This document shows, one piece after another, positions 43,687 through 51,652 of a stretch of 64,000 nucleotides of DNA (positions within the stretch are counted from its first letter, which is position 1; each line of letters begins with the position of its first letter). The stretch comes from Kineococcus rubinsiae (GTDB lineage: Bacteria > Actinomycetota > Actinomycetes > Actinomycetales > Kineococcaceae). Under the pieces are notes generated by a model that ran no database searches, was not told the DNA's origin, and saw only the letters and a program-made list of their open reading frames with translations. The translations under genes were made by a program, and so were the position numbers. The stretch is from positions 62,001 through 126,000 of the forward strand of contig NZ_VWPY01000006.1 of the NCBI RefSeq assembly GCF_011839805.1, read 5' to 3'.

Positions 43687-43713
43687 GTTCAGGACGGGCC
43701 CGCGGCCTCCGAT
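43687..43713 (+). promoter_or_regulatory. Sigma-28-like promoter, degenerate, before a diguanylate cyclase gene
   Basis: GTTCAG-N15-TCCGAT. Both hexamers are near CTCAAG/GCCGAY and the 15-base spacer is exact. It lies 44 bases before the GTG at 43757. Confidence 0.35.
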
Positions 43714-43717
43714 GACA

Positions 43718-43748
43718 GGACGGGGGCGTCCGCCTCCCGGGCGGGAGG
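43718..43748 (+). other. Two small hairpins in the leader of a GGDEF gene
   Basis: GGACG-GGGG-CGTCC (43718-43731), then CCTCCC (43733-43738) pairing with GGGAGG (43743-43748). The second stem covers the Shine-Dalgarno of the gene at 43757. Confidence 0.5.
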
Positions 43749-43756
43749 GGACCGGC

Positions 43757-44866
43757 GTGACGACGCGACGCGCACCCCTGCACGACCTGCACCCGGTGGC
43801 CGACGGCCTGCTCTACGCCGCCGTCGGTGCCGTCGCCGGCGGCGTGCCCGCGATCTTCCTCGACGCGCTGCGGCCCGGGCCGGCCACGCCGTGGGTCTGC
43901 GCCCTCGTGTGCGCGGGCCTGGCCTTCGTGCGCTCCACGCCCGTGCAGCTGCGCCTCGGCGGCGGGCGCCTGGACAACCGGGCGCCGCTGCGGATGCTGG
44001 TCGGCGGGGCGGGCTTCACGGCGTGGCTGTGCACCCTGGGCCTGCCCTGGCTCGCGTGCGCGGCGCTCGCCGTCACGACCGTCGTCCACGTCGGGTGGTC
44101 CGGGCACCGCGCCGGGCGCTTCGGGCTGCTGCAGGGCGTCGTGACCGTCGTCCTGCTGCAGGTGGCCGTGCACCGCGGCTGGGTCCCCTCGATCGTGGAC
44201 CCGCTCACGGGCGACGTGATCGCCGCCGTCGAGCTCGTGTTCTTCGCGGTCCTCGTCGTCAACGTCGGCCTCGTGACCCGCGACCGCGAGCGGGTCGAGC
44301 AGGCGCTGGAGGACGAGCGCGGCCGGCACACGCGCGACCTGCTGCACGCCGCGACCCACGACCGCCTCACGGGGCTGCTGGACCGCGCCGAGGTCGTGCG
44401 CCGGCTCGAGGGCGCGCTGGCGCACGCCTCGCCGTCCGCGCAGATCGCCGTGTTGTTCGCCGACCTCGACGGGTTCAAGGCCGTCAACGACACCCACGGC
44501 CACGACGGCGGGGACCGCGCGATCGTGGCCGTCGCCGCACGCCTGCGCGAGCTCGTCCGCGACGACGAGCACGTGGCCCGCCTGGGCGGCGACGAGTTCC
44601 TGATCGTGCTGACCGGGCTGCCCGGCGAGGAGGCCGCCCGGGCCGCGGTCACCCGCGTCGAGGACGCCGTCACGGCCCGCTACGACGTGGGCGGCGCCTG
44701 GGCGCCGCTGGGCGTGAGCATCGGCCTGGCGCTCGCCGCCGCCCCCGTCCCCGCGGCCGCGCTGGTGGCGGCGGCCGACCTCGCGATGTACGAGGTCAAG
44801 GACCGGCGCCGGCCCGCGCGGGCCGAGGCGCGGGCGGTCGCGGCCGCGCCCGTCCCGCCGTCCTGA
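43757..44866 (+). CDS. Membrane GGDEF protein (diguanylate cyclase), degenerate I-site
   Basis: A 369-residue protein. About six membrane helices without a named sensor domain (residues 10-175), a short linker helix and a GGDEF domain (195-355). GGDEF at 277-281 is intact. At the I-site position the sequence is RDDE (268-271) instead of RxxD, so product inhibition may be weaker than in the other two cyclases. GTG 43757 is chosen because GGGAGGGG lies six bases upstream; an ATG at 43712 would give a longer but unsupported N-terminus. Confidence 0.9.
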   Translation: MTTRRAPLHDLHPVADGLLYAAVGAVAGGVPAIFLDALRPGPATPWVCALVCAGLAFVRSTPVQLRLGGGRLDNRAPLRMLVGGAGFTAWLCTLGLPWLACAALAVTTVVHVGWSGHRAGRFGLLQGVVTVVLLQVAVHRGWVPSIVDPLTGDVIAAVELVFFAVLVVNVGLVTRDRERVEQALEDERGRHTRDLLHAATHDRLTGLLDRAEVVRRLEGALAHASPSAQIAVLFADLDGFKAVNDTHGHDGGDRAIVAVAARLRELVRDDEHVARLGGDEFLIVLTGLPGEEAARAAVTRVEDAVTARYDVGGAWAPLGVSIGLALAAAPVPAAALVAAADLAMYEVKDRRRPARAEARAVAAAPVPPS

Positions 44867-44909
44867 CGGGACCCGTGACGCGGCGGGCCCCGCGAGGCAG
44901 GATGGCGGC

Positions 44910-45491
44910 GTGCCCACCCTCCACCTCACGCAGGACGACGCGGCCGACGAGCTGCTGAGCCGGGACCCCCTGGCGCTGCTGCTCGGGATGCTGCTGGACC
45001 AGCAGGTCCCCATGGAGTGGGCGTTCTCCGCGCCGCGGCTGCTGGCCGAGCGGATGGGCACCCCGACGCTGTCGGCCCACGACATCGCCACCGCCGACCC
45101 GGACGTCCTGAAGGCGCACTTCCAGGGCCCGCCGGCGCTGCACCGCTACCCCGGGTCGATGGCCACGCGCGCGCAGGGCCTCGCCGCGGCGCTGGTGGAG
45201 GACTACGACGGGCGCACCGAGGCGCTGTGGGACGACGCCCCCGACGGCGTCACGCTGCTGCGGCGCGTCGGGGCCCTGCCGGGCTTCGGGGCGCAGAAGT
45301 CGAAGATCTTCGTGGCCCTGCTGGGCAAGCAGTACGGCGTGCAGCCGCCCGGGTGGCGCGAGGCGGCGGGGGACTACGGCGCCGAGGGGGCGCGGCGCTC
45401 GATCGCCGACATCGTCGACGCGGCGTCGCTGCAGGAGGTCCGCGCCACCAAGCAGGAGCTCAAGCGGGCCGCGAAGGAGAAGGCCGGCTGA
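44910..45491 (+). CDS. HhH-GPD-type base-excision repair family protein
   Basis: A 193-residue protein of the actinobacterial HhH-GPD group. LLGMLLDQQVPMEWAFSAP matches the first helices of the DNA glycosylase fold, and LPGFGAQKSKIFVALLG is the helix-hairpin-helix. The usual catalytic Asp segment is not obvious. There is no [4Fe-4S] cysteine set. It likely binds DNA; the lesion specificity is unknown. GTG 44910. It converges with the small gene at 45509. Confidence 0.82.
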   Translation: MPTLHLTQDDAADELLSRDPLALLLGMLLDQQVPMEWAFSAPRLLAERMGTPTLSAHDIATADPDVLKAHFQGPPALHRYPGSMATRAQGLAAALVEDYDGRTEALWDDAPDGVTLLRRVGALPGFGAQKSKIFVALLGKQYGVQPPGWREAAGDYGAEGARRSIADIVDAASLQEVRATKQELKRAAKEKAG

Positions 45492-45508
45492 GCCTCGTCG
45501 GCTGGGCC

Positions 45509-45922
45509 TCAGGCCTCGTCGGCGGGGGCGTCGTCGCCGTCGTCCGGCACGGGCCACAGGTCGAGGTCGACCCGGACGCCCGGCAGGGCGGCGCGCAGCC
45601 GGTCGTGCAGGCGGTGACCGTCGTCGGCGTACGTCGCCTCCGAGCGCGGGGAGTCCCACGCGCACAGGTCCAGCGGGTGGTGCTCGTCGAAGTAGTGCTG
45701 CCACGCGAGGAGCTCGCGGCAGAGCGCCTCCTCGACCCCGAGCTGCTGGAGGTCGGTCAGGACGTAGCCGCCCAGCTCCGCGGGCGCCCACACCGGCGTC
45801 GGCGCCAGGTAGTCGCTCATGAGGCGCAGCCGGTCGTACTGCGGCGTGCGCTGCAGGAGGTTCCGGAACACGGGGCCGTCGGGCACCGCAGGAGGATAGG
45901 CCGACGCCGCGCGCGCCGCCAC
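45509..45922 (-). CDS. Small conserved-looking protein, unknown function
   Basis: A 137-residue protein I do not recognise. It is rich in aromatic and acidic residues (FRNLLQRTPQYDRLRL, WQHYFDEHHPLDLCAWDS, LDLWPVPDDGDDAPADEA) with no membrane segment. The start is uncertain: GTG 45922 has a distant GAGG, and GTG 45886 has no clear site. Codon use matches its neighbours, so I treat it as real. Confidence 0.6.
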   Translation of the reverse strand: MAARAASAYPPAVPDGPVFRNLLQRTPQYDRLRLMSDYLAPTPVWAPAELGGYVLTDLQQLGVEEALCRELLAWQHYFDEHHPLDLCAWDSPRSEATYADDGHRLHDRLRAALPGVRVDLDLWPVPDDGDDAPADEA

Positions 45923-45998
45923 CGGCCGCCGGGACCTCGCGCGGGCCGGTCGGGCTGATCGCCTGCGCCCGCGGCCCCGCCGTCCCTAGGGTCGGGCC

Positions 45999-47624
45999 AT
46001 GGACGCTGCAGGAGCGGTGGACCCGCTCCTGGTGGCGGTCTGGCAGGAGGTCGCCGACGGCATCGTCGTGCTCGACCACCGCGACTGGCGCATCGTCCTC
46101 GTCAACCCCGCCGGGGCCGCCCTCTTCGGGCGGGACGCGGCTGCGGTCGTCGGCCGCCCGCTGGGGGAGCTGTTCCCCGCCGCCGTCGGCTCGCCGTTCC
46201 ACGAGGGCCTGCGCCGGGCCCGCCACGCCGCCGGCCTCGTGACGTGGACGGGACCCTTCCCCGGCACCGCGATGACGGTCGAGGTCCGTGCCCGCAGCTT
46301 CGACGGGCGGGTCCTGTGCGCGTTCCGCGACGTCACGGCCGCCGCCGCCCTCGAGGCGGAGCGCGACGGGCTCCTGGGGTCGCTGCAGGAGAGCCTGCAG
46401 CACGCGCAGGACCTGCTCGCGCTGTCCGAGGCCCTCTCCGCCACGAGCACGGTCGACGACATCGCCGAGGCCGTCATGCGGGTCGCGGGCACGTCCTTCG
46501 GGGCCGACCACGCGGCCCTGACGGTCGTCGACCACGACCGCCGCGTCCTGCGCACCCCCTACCTGGAGCGCGTCGGCACCGAGGCCGTGCGCGAGTGGGG
46601 CGACATGCCGCTGGACGGCCCGGGCCCCGGCACGGAGGTCGCCCGCACGGGCGTTCCGCTGTTCCTGGGCCAGGCGGAGCTGCAGCGGCGATACCCCGAG
46701 CTCGCCCCGCGCTGGGAGCGGGTGCTCGCCACGGCCGTCCTGCCGCTGGGCCCGCCCGGCCGGGTCGAGGGCCTGCTGGTCCTCGTCTGGTACGTCGAGC
46801 ACGCGAGCGCCGACGCCGAGCAGGTGCTGCTGCGCGCCTTCGCCTCCTACGCGGGGCAGGCGCTGGAGCGGGCGTCGCTGCTCGCCGAGCGCACCGCCAC
46901 CGCGCGCACCCTGCAGCAGTCGCTGCTCACCAGCGAGCTCCCGCAGGCGGCGCACCTGGAGCTGCGGGCCCGGTACGAGGCCGCGGGCGGGCTCGAGCAG
47001 GTCGGCGGCGACTGGTTCGACGGGGTCGTGCTGCCCGGCGGGGAGACGATGCTCGTCATCGGCGACGTCACGGGCCACGACATCGCCGCGGCCGCCGCCA
47101 TGGGCCAGCTGCGGATCGCGCTGCGCTCGCTGGCCGTCGACCGCGACGACGCGCCCGCCCAGCTGCTGGTGCGGCTGGAGTCCGTCCTGAGCTCCCTGGG
47201 CGGCGAGCCGCTGATGGCGAGCTGCGTCGTGGGGCGCGTGGAGCGGGACGGCGAGCAGGGCCGGCGCTTCCGCTGGACCAACGCCGGCCACCCGCCGCCC
47301 CTGCTGGTGCTGCCCGGCGGCGAGGTGCGGTGCCTGGACAGCAGCCCGGAGCTGCTGCTGGGCGTGCGCGCCGGCACCCCGCGCACCGACCACGTCGTGG
47401 ACCTGCCGCCGGGAGCCGTCGTCCTGTTCTACACCGACGGCCTCGTCGAGCGCCGCGGCTCCGACCTCGACACCGGCATCGAGCGGCTGCGCGCCGCCGC
47501 GGGGGTCCTGGCCGCGGGTGACCTGGGCGAGGGCCTCGAGGACGTGCTGACCACGACGCTCGGCGGCACCGCGGGCGGGGACGACGTCGCGGTCCTCGCG
47601 GCCCGCCTCCTGCCGCAGCGCTGA
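45999..47624 (+). CDS. PAS-GAF-SpoIIE (PP2C) phosphatase
   Basis: A 541-residue soluble protein. PAS domain (about 10-115, [29 protein letters not shown]), a helical linker, GAF (about 145-300) and a SpoIIE/PP2C domain (320-540) with [47 protein letters not shown] and [12 protein letters not shown], which hold the metal-binding aspartates. It likely dephosphorylates an anti-sigma-factor antagonist in response to a small ligand or redox signal sensed by PAS/GAF. The window holds no STAS-domain partner. Confidence 0.9.
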   Translation: MDAAGAVDPLLVAVWQEVADGIVVLDHRDWRIVLVNPAGAALFGRDAAAVVGRPLGELFPAAVGSPFHEGLRRARHAAGLVTWTGPFPGTAMTVEVRARSFDGRVLCAFRDVTAAAALEAERDGLLGSLQESLQHAQDLLALSEALSATSTVDDIAEAVMRVAGTSFGADHAALTVVDHDRRVLRTPYLERVGTEAVREWGDMPLDGPGPGTEVARTGVPLFLGQAELQRRYPELAPRWERVLATAVLPLGPPGRVEGLLVLVWYVEHASADAEQVLLRAFASYAGQALERASLLAERTATARTLQQSLLTSELPQAAHLELRARYEAAGGLEQVGGDWFDGVVLPGGETMLVIGDVTGHDIAAAAAMGQLRIALRSLAVDRDDAPAQLLVRLESVLSSLGGEPLMASCVVGRVERDGEQGRRFRWTNAGHPPPLLVLPGGEVRCLDSSPELLLGVRAGTPRTDHVVDLPPGAVVLFYTDGLVERRGSDLDTGIERLRAAAGVLAAGDLGEGLEDVLTTTLGGTAGGDDVAVLAARLLPQR

Positions 47625-47653
47625 GCCGGCGGCCTCACCTACGATCGTCCGTC

Positions 47654-48262
47654 GTGGACCCCGAACACGTGGACGAGCAGGCAGCCGTCGAGGAGACGCA
47701 GGCCGAGGAGACACCGGCCGAGCAGGGTCCCGTCGTCTTCGAGGGCGTCGAGGGCCGCGCGCACCCCATCACGACCTACTTCACGCCGGTGCTGCACCGC
47801 CGCTGCGCGCCCGTCACCGAGTTCGGCCCCGAGCTGGTCCAGCTGGTCGCGGACATGTTCGCGAGCATGGCCGCCGCCGACGGCGTGGGCCTGGCCGCCA
47901 ACCAGATCGGCGTCGACGCCCGCGTCTTCGTCGTGGACTGCCCCGACGAGGACGAGGAGCAGGTCGTCGCGCACGTCGTGAACCCCGTGCTCGTCCTGCC
48001 CACGGGCCGCAAGCGCCGCCTGGACCTCGACGGGGAGGGCTGCCTGTCGGTGCCGGGGGAGTACGCCGACCTCGCGCGGCCCGACCACGCCGAGGTGCGC
48101 GGCGTCGACGTGCACGGGCAGCCCGTGACGATCGTCGGCACCGGCCTCCTGGCGCGCTGCCTGCAGCACGAGTGCGACCACCTGGAGGGCGTCGTCTACG
48201 TGGACCGGCTGCCCCTGGAGCAGCGCACCGAGATCCTCGCCGCGGCGGGCCTGAGCGCGTGA
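47654..48262 (+). CDS. def: Peptide deformylase
   Basis: A 202-residue metalloenzyme that removes the formyl group from nascent proteins. All three motifs are present: [19 protein letters not shown] with the metal-binding Cys, and [10 protein letters not shown] with the HExxH metal site. An acidic N-terminal extension of about 30 residues precedes the usual start of the domain. Its stop overlaps the tsaD start as GTGA, so the two are translationally coupled. Confidence 0.95.
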   Translation: MDPEHVDEQAAVEETQAEETPAEQGPVVFEGVEGRAHPITTYFTPVLHRRCAPVTEFGPELVQLVADMFASMAAADGVGLAANQIGVDARVFVVDCPDEDEEQVVAHVVNPVLVLPTGRKRRLDLDGEGCLSVPGEYADLARPDHAEVRGVDVHGQPVTIVGTGLLARCLQHECDHLEGVVYVDRLPLEQRTEILAAAGLSA

Positions 48263-49326
48263 GCGCGCCCACCCTCGGCCACCCGGTGGTGCTGGGGATC
48301 GAGACGTCCTGCGACGAGACCGGGGTGGGCCTGGTCAGCGACGGCGTCCTGCTCGGCGACGCGCTCGCGTCGAGCATGGACGAGCACGCGCGCTACGGCG
48401 GCGTCGTGCCCGAGGTCGCGGCGCGCGCCCACCTGGAGTCGATGCTGCCCGTCCTGGAGCAGGCCCTGCAGGCCGCCTCCCTCGACCTGGCCGCCGTCGA
48501 CGCGGTCGCGGTGACCGCCGGCCCCGGGCTCTCGACCGCCGTGCAGGTCGGGCTCGCGAGCGCCAAGGCGCTCGCCTTCGCCCTCGGCAAGCCGCTGTAC
48601 GGCGTGCACCACCTCGCGGGCCACGCGGCCGTGGACGCCCTCGTGCACGGGCCGCTGCCGCGCCGCTGCGTGGCGCTGGTCGTCTCGGGCGGGCACACGT
48701 CGCTGCTGCTGCTGGGCGACCTGGCGCGCGACCCCGTCGTGCACCTGGGCGACACGATCGACGACGCGGCGGGGGAGGCCTTCGACAAGGTCGCCCGCGT
48801 GCTCGGCCTGCCCTACCCGGGGGGCCCGGCGATCGATGCCGCCGCGCGGGCCGGGGACCCGGCCGCCGTCCGGTTCCCGCGGGCCCTGACCCGGCCGGGC
48901 GACGCGCCGTACGGGTTCTCGTTCTCCGGCGTGAAGACGGCCGTGGCCCGCTGGGTCGAGGCGCGCGCCGACGCGGGGGGCGAGGTTCCCGTGGCCGACG
49001 TCGCGGCGTCGTTCCAGGAGGCCGTCGCCGACGTCCTGACGCGCAAGGCGCTGGCCGCGTGCCGCGAGCACGACGTGGACGCGCTGCTCGTCGTGGGCGG
49101 GGTCGCGGCCAACTCCCGCGTGCGGGCGCTGGCCGAGGAGCGCTGCGCCGCAGCGGGGATCGAGCTGCGCGTGCCGCCGCCGCGGCTGTGCACCGACAAC
49201 GGCGCGATGATCGCCGCGGTCGGGGACCTGCTCGTGCGCGGCGGGGCGCCCGCCTCGGGCCTCGCGCTGGCCGCCGACCCGTCCGCCCGGCTGACCGGCG
49301 CGCTGCTCAGCGGCCCCTGGAGCTGA
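48259..49326 (+). CDS. tsaD: tRNA N6-adenosine threonylcarbamoyltransferase
   Basis: A 355-residue TsaD/Kae1/Gcp protein that joins threonylcarbamoyl-AMP to A37 of ANN-decoding tRNAs. [16 protein letters not shown] is the ASKHA phosphate loop, HHLAGHA the iron-binding histidine pair, [11 protein letters not shown] and PYPGGPAID the nucleotide site, and [12 protein letters not shown] with CTDNGAMIA the C-terminal lobe. GTG 48259 overlaps the def stop. TsaB and TsaE are not in the window. Confidence 0.95.
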   Translation: MSAPTLGHPVVLGIETSCDETGVGLVSDGVLLGDALASSMDEHARYGGVVPEVAARAHLESMLPVLEQALQAASLDLAAVDAVAVTAGPGLSTAVQVGLASAKALAFALGKPLYGVHHLAGHAAVDALVHGPLPRRCVALVVSGGHTSLLLLGDLARDPVVHLGDTIDDAAGEAFDKVARVLGLPYPGGPAIDAAARAGDPAAVRFPRALTRPGDAPYGFSFSGVKTAVARWVEARADAGGEVPVADVAASFQEAVADVLTRKALAACREHDVDALLVVGGVAANSRVRALAEERCAAAGIELRVPPPRLCTDNGAMIAAVGDLLVRGGAPASGLALAADPSARLTGALLSGPWS

Positions 49327-49421
49327 CGGGCACCCGGGGGCCACCCTGGGCGTTGACTCCGGAGACCGATCCGTCCCACCCGGCTGCCGGGGGGAGCACC
49401 ACCGAGGGAAGGCGACCGCAC

Positions 49422-50147
49422 GTGCCCATCGACTACTCCAAGCGCCCGGGGTCCAGCCCGGAGCCGACCCCCGAGCCCACGCCCCGCGCGGCCCCCTCGC
49501 CGGGCGGTGTCTCGCTGAGCAAGGTCACGCTGACGAAGTCCGCGCCCAAGGTGTCGCTGTCGAAGTCCGGTGCGGCGGGCGGCACGGTGCGCGTGCACCT
49601 GGCCTGGAACGCGCGCCCCGCGGGCGCGGCGCCCGCCGGCGGTGGCGGGTTCTTCTCCAAGCTCAAGGCGGCCGCGGCGCCGCAGGGTGGGATCGACCTC
49701 GACCTCGGGGCGCTGTACGAGTTCACCGACGGGTCCAAGGGCGTCGTGCAGGCCCTCGGCAACGCGTTCCGCGACCGCGCGCAGGGCGACCCGGTCGTCT
49801 GGCTCGACGGGGACGACCGCACGGGCGGCGGCGGCGAGAACCTGTTCGTCGACCTGCGCCAGGCCGCCAAGATCAAGCGCGTCCTGGTGTTCGCGTTCAT
49901 CTACGAGGGCGTGCCGAACTGGGCCGCGGCCGACGCGGTCGTGACGCTGTTCCCCGCGAGCGGCCCCGAGATCGAGGTCCGCCTCGACGAGCACGACGAC
50001 AAGTCGCCCATGTGCGCCATCGCGCAGTTCACCTCCGACGGCCGCGAGGTCGCCGTGCAGCGCGAGGTCCGCTACGTCCAGGGCGGTCAGCAGGCTCTCG
50101 ACGAGGCGTTCAGCTGGGGCATGAAGTGGCGCACGGGGCGCAAGTGA
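49422..50147 (+). CDS. TerD-family tellurite/stress resistance protein
   Basis: A 241-residue protein. A Pro/Glu/Ser-rich N-terminus (1-30), VSLSKVTLTKSAPKVSLSKS linker strands, then a TerD-type domain: VRVHLAWNAR, IDLDLGALYEFTDGSKGVVQ, GDPVVWLDGDDRTGGGGENL and RVLVFAFIYEGVPNWAAADAVV, whose aspartates form the calcium-binding loops. It is closer to the shorter TerA/TerD-like stress proteins than to full ter operons; no TerC or TerB gene lies nearby. It starts at GTG 49422. The cyanase gene begins eight bases after its stop. Confidence 0.88.
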   Translation: MPIDYSKRPGSSPEPTPEPTPRAAPSPGGVSLSKVTLTKSAPKVSLSKSGAAGGTVRVHLAWNARPAGAAPAGGGGFFSKLKAAAAPQGGIDLDLGALYEFTDGSKGVVQALGNAFRDRAQGDPVVWLDGDDRTGGGGENLFVDLRQAAKIKRVLVFAFIYEGVPNWAAADAVVTLFPASGPEIEVRLDEHDDKSPMCAIAQFTSDGREVAVQREVRYVQGGQQALDEAFSWGMKWRTGRK

Positions 50148-50154
50148 GGCGGGC

Positions 50155-50610
50155 GTGAGCGCCGACGTCGTCAGCAAGGAGACGGCCGGGGAGCTCGTGC
50201 GGCGCGCCCGGTTCCGCACGGGCACGAGCTGGGCGCAGCTCGCGGCGGCCATCGGGCGCGACCCGGTCTGGACCGTCGCCGCGCTGCTCGGCCAGCACGC
50301 CGTGCCCGCGGCGGAGGCCGAGGTCGTCGGCGAGCTGCTGGGCCTGGAGGCCGCCGTCGTCGAGGCGCTGCAGGTGCAGCCGTACCGCGGCAGCGGCCGG
50401 CAGGAGATCCCGACCGACCCGACGCTGTACCGCCTCTACGAGGCGCTCGGCGTGTACGGCCCGGCGCTGAAGGAGCTCATCCACGAGGAGTTCGGCGACG
50501 GCATCATGAGCGCGATCAACTTCAAGGTCGACGTGCAGCGGCGCGCCGACCCGGGCGGCGACCGCGTCGTCATCACCCTCGACGGGAAGTTCCTCGACTA
50601 CCAGTGGTGA
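50155..50610 (+). CDS. cynS: Cyanate hydratase (cyanase)
   Basis: A 151-residue protein that converts cyanate and bicarbonate to ammonia and CO2. Arg93, Glu96 (LYRLYEALGV) and Ser119 (GDGIMSAINF) match the catalytic Arg96, Glu99 and Ser122 of E. coli CynS with a constant offset of three. The N-terminal helical domain is POU-like, and the C-terminal VVITLDGKFLDYQW forms the interlaced dimer. No carbonic anhydrase or cyanate transporter gene adjoins. A palindromic terminator-like element follows the stop. Confidence 0.95.
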   Translation: MSADVVSKETAGELVRRARFRTGTSWAQLAAAIGRDPVWTVAALLGQHAVPAAEAEVVGELLGLEAAVVEALQVQPYRGSGRQEIPTDPTLYRLYEALGVYGPALKELIHEEFGDGIMSAINFKVDVQRRADPGGDRVVITLDGKFLDYQW

Positions 50611-50616
50611 CGCCCG

Positions 50617-50661
50617 CCCCTCGGTGATCGTGCAGGGACGACCTGCACGATCACCGTGGGG
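50617..50661. terminator. Palindromic element (copy C)
   Basis: CGGTGATCGTGCAGG (50622-50636) pairs perfectly with 50642-50656, extended by flanking C and G runs with one mismatch. The same GTGATC-N-TGCAGG core as the copies at 31624 and 32549. It follows the cyanase stop codon by six bases. Confidence 0.7.
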
Positions 50662-50684
50662 GAGGGGGGCTAGCGTGGTGGCAC

Positions 50685-51599
50685 ATGAGCACTGCGCCGG
50701 CCGGGGCGACCACGGCGTCGTCCACGCTCCCCGCGGTCGGCATGGTGATCGGGGCCGCCGCGTCGGTGCAGGTCGGTGCGGCCGTCGCGAGCCGGCTCTT
50801 CGACCCGGTGGGCGCGACGGGCGCCACGGCGCTGCGGCTGGGGCTCGCCGCGGTCGTGCTGGTCCTCGTCGTCCGCCCCCGCGTGCGGACGTGGTCGCGG
50901 CGGCAGTGGCTGCTGTCGGCGGGCTTCGGCGTGAGCCTCGCCGCCATGAACTCCGCGTTCTACCTCGCCATCGACCGCATCCCCCTCGGCGTGGCCGTCA
51001 CGTGCGAGTTCCTCGGCCCGCTCGTGCTGTCCGCGGTGCTGACGCGGCGCGCCCGCGACCTCGTGTGGGTGGTGCTCGCCCTCGTCGGGGTCGCGACGCT
51101 CGGGCTCGGCGGGGACGGCGCGGGCGGTGACCTCGACCTCGCCGGGGTCGCGCTGGCGCTGGTCGCGGGCGCGTTCTGGGCCGCCTACGTCCTGCTCAGC
51201 GCGCGGGTCGGCGCCGCCCTGCCCGGGCAGTCCGGCCTCGCGGTCGCGAGCGTCGTCGCCGGGGTGCTCGTCCTGCCCGCGGGTCTCGCCGGCGCCGGGA
51301 CGGACCTGCTGCACCCCGCGGTCCTCGGCCTCGGGCTCGTCGTCGCGCTCGCGTCCTCCGTCGTGCCGTACTCCCTCGAGCTGGTCGCGCTGCGGCGCCT
51401 GCCCGCGCGGACCTTCGGCGTCCTGCTGAGCCTCGAACCGGGCATCGCGGCCCTCGTCGGCCTCCTCGCGCTCGGCCAGGCGCTGCCCCTGACCTCCGTC
51501 GTCGCGATCGCCGTCGTCGTGGCCGCCAGCGCGGGGTCGACGCTGTCGGCGCGCCGCGAGCGCGATCTGGCCACGCACCCGCACGTCCCGGGCGGCTAG
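50685..51599 (+). CDS. EamA-family exporter (RhtA-like)
   Basis: A 304-residue membrane protein with ten predicted helices in two EamA repeats. [28 protein letters not shown] and [26 protein letters not shown] are close to threonine/homoserine exporter RhtA signatures. ATG 50685. The substrate is probably an amino acid or related metabolite. It sits alone between the cyanase and acs genes. Confidence 0.87.
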   Translation: MSTAPAGATTASSTLPAVGMVIGAAASVQVGAAVASRLFDPVGATGATALRLGLAAVVLVLVVRPRVRTWSRRQWLLSAGFGVSLAAMNSAFYLAIDRIPLGVAVTCEFLGPLVLSAVLTRRARDLVWVVLALVGVATLGLGGDGAGGDLDLAGVALALVAGAFWAAYVLLSARVGAALPGQSGLAVASVVAGVLVLPAGLAGAGTDLLHPAVLGLGLVVALASSVVPYSLELVALRRLPARTFGVLLSLEPGIAALVGLLALGQALPLTSVVAIAVVVAASAGSTLSARRERDLATHPHVPGG

Positions 51600-51652
51600 C
51601 CTCAGCCCGAACCCGGCCGTGGCGGCCGGAGGACCCGTCGAGGAGGACGAAC

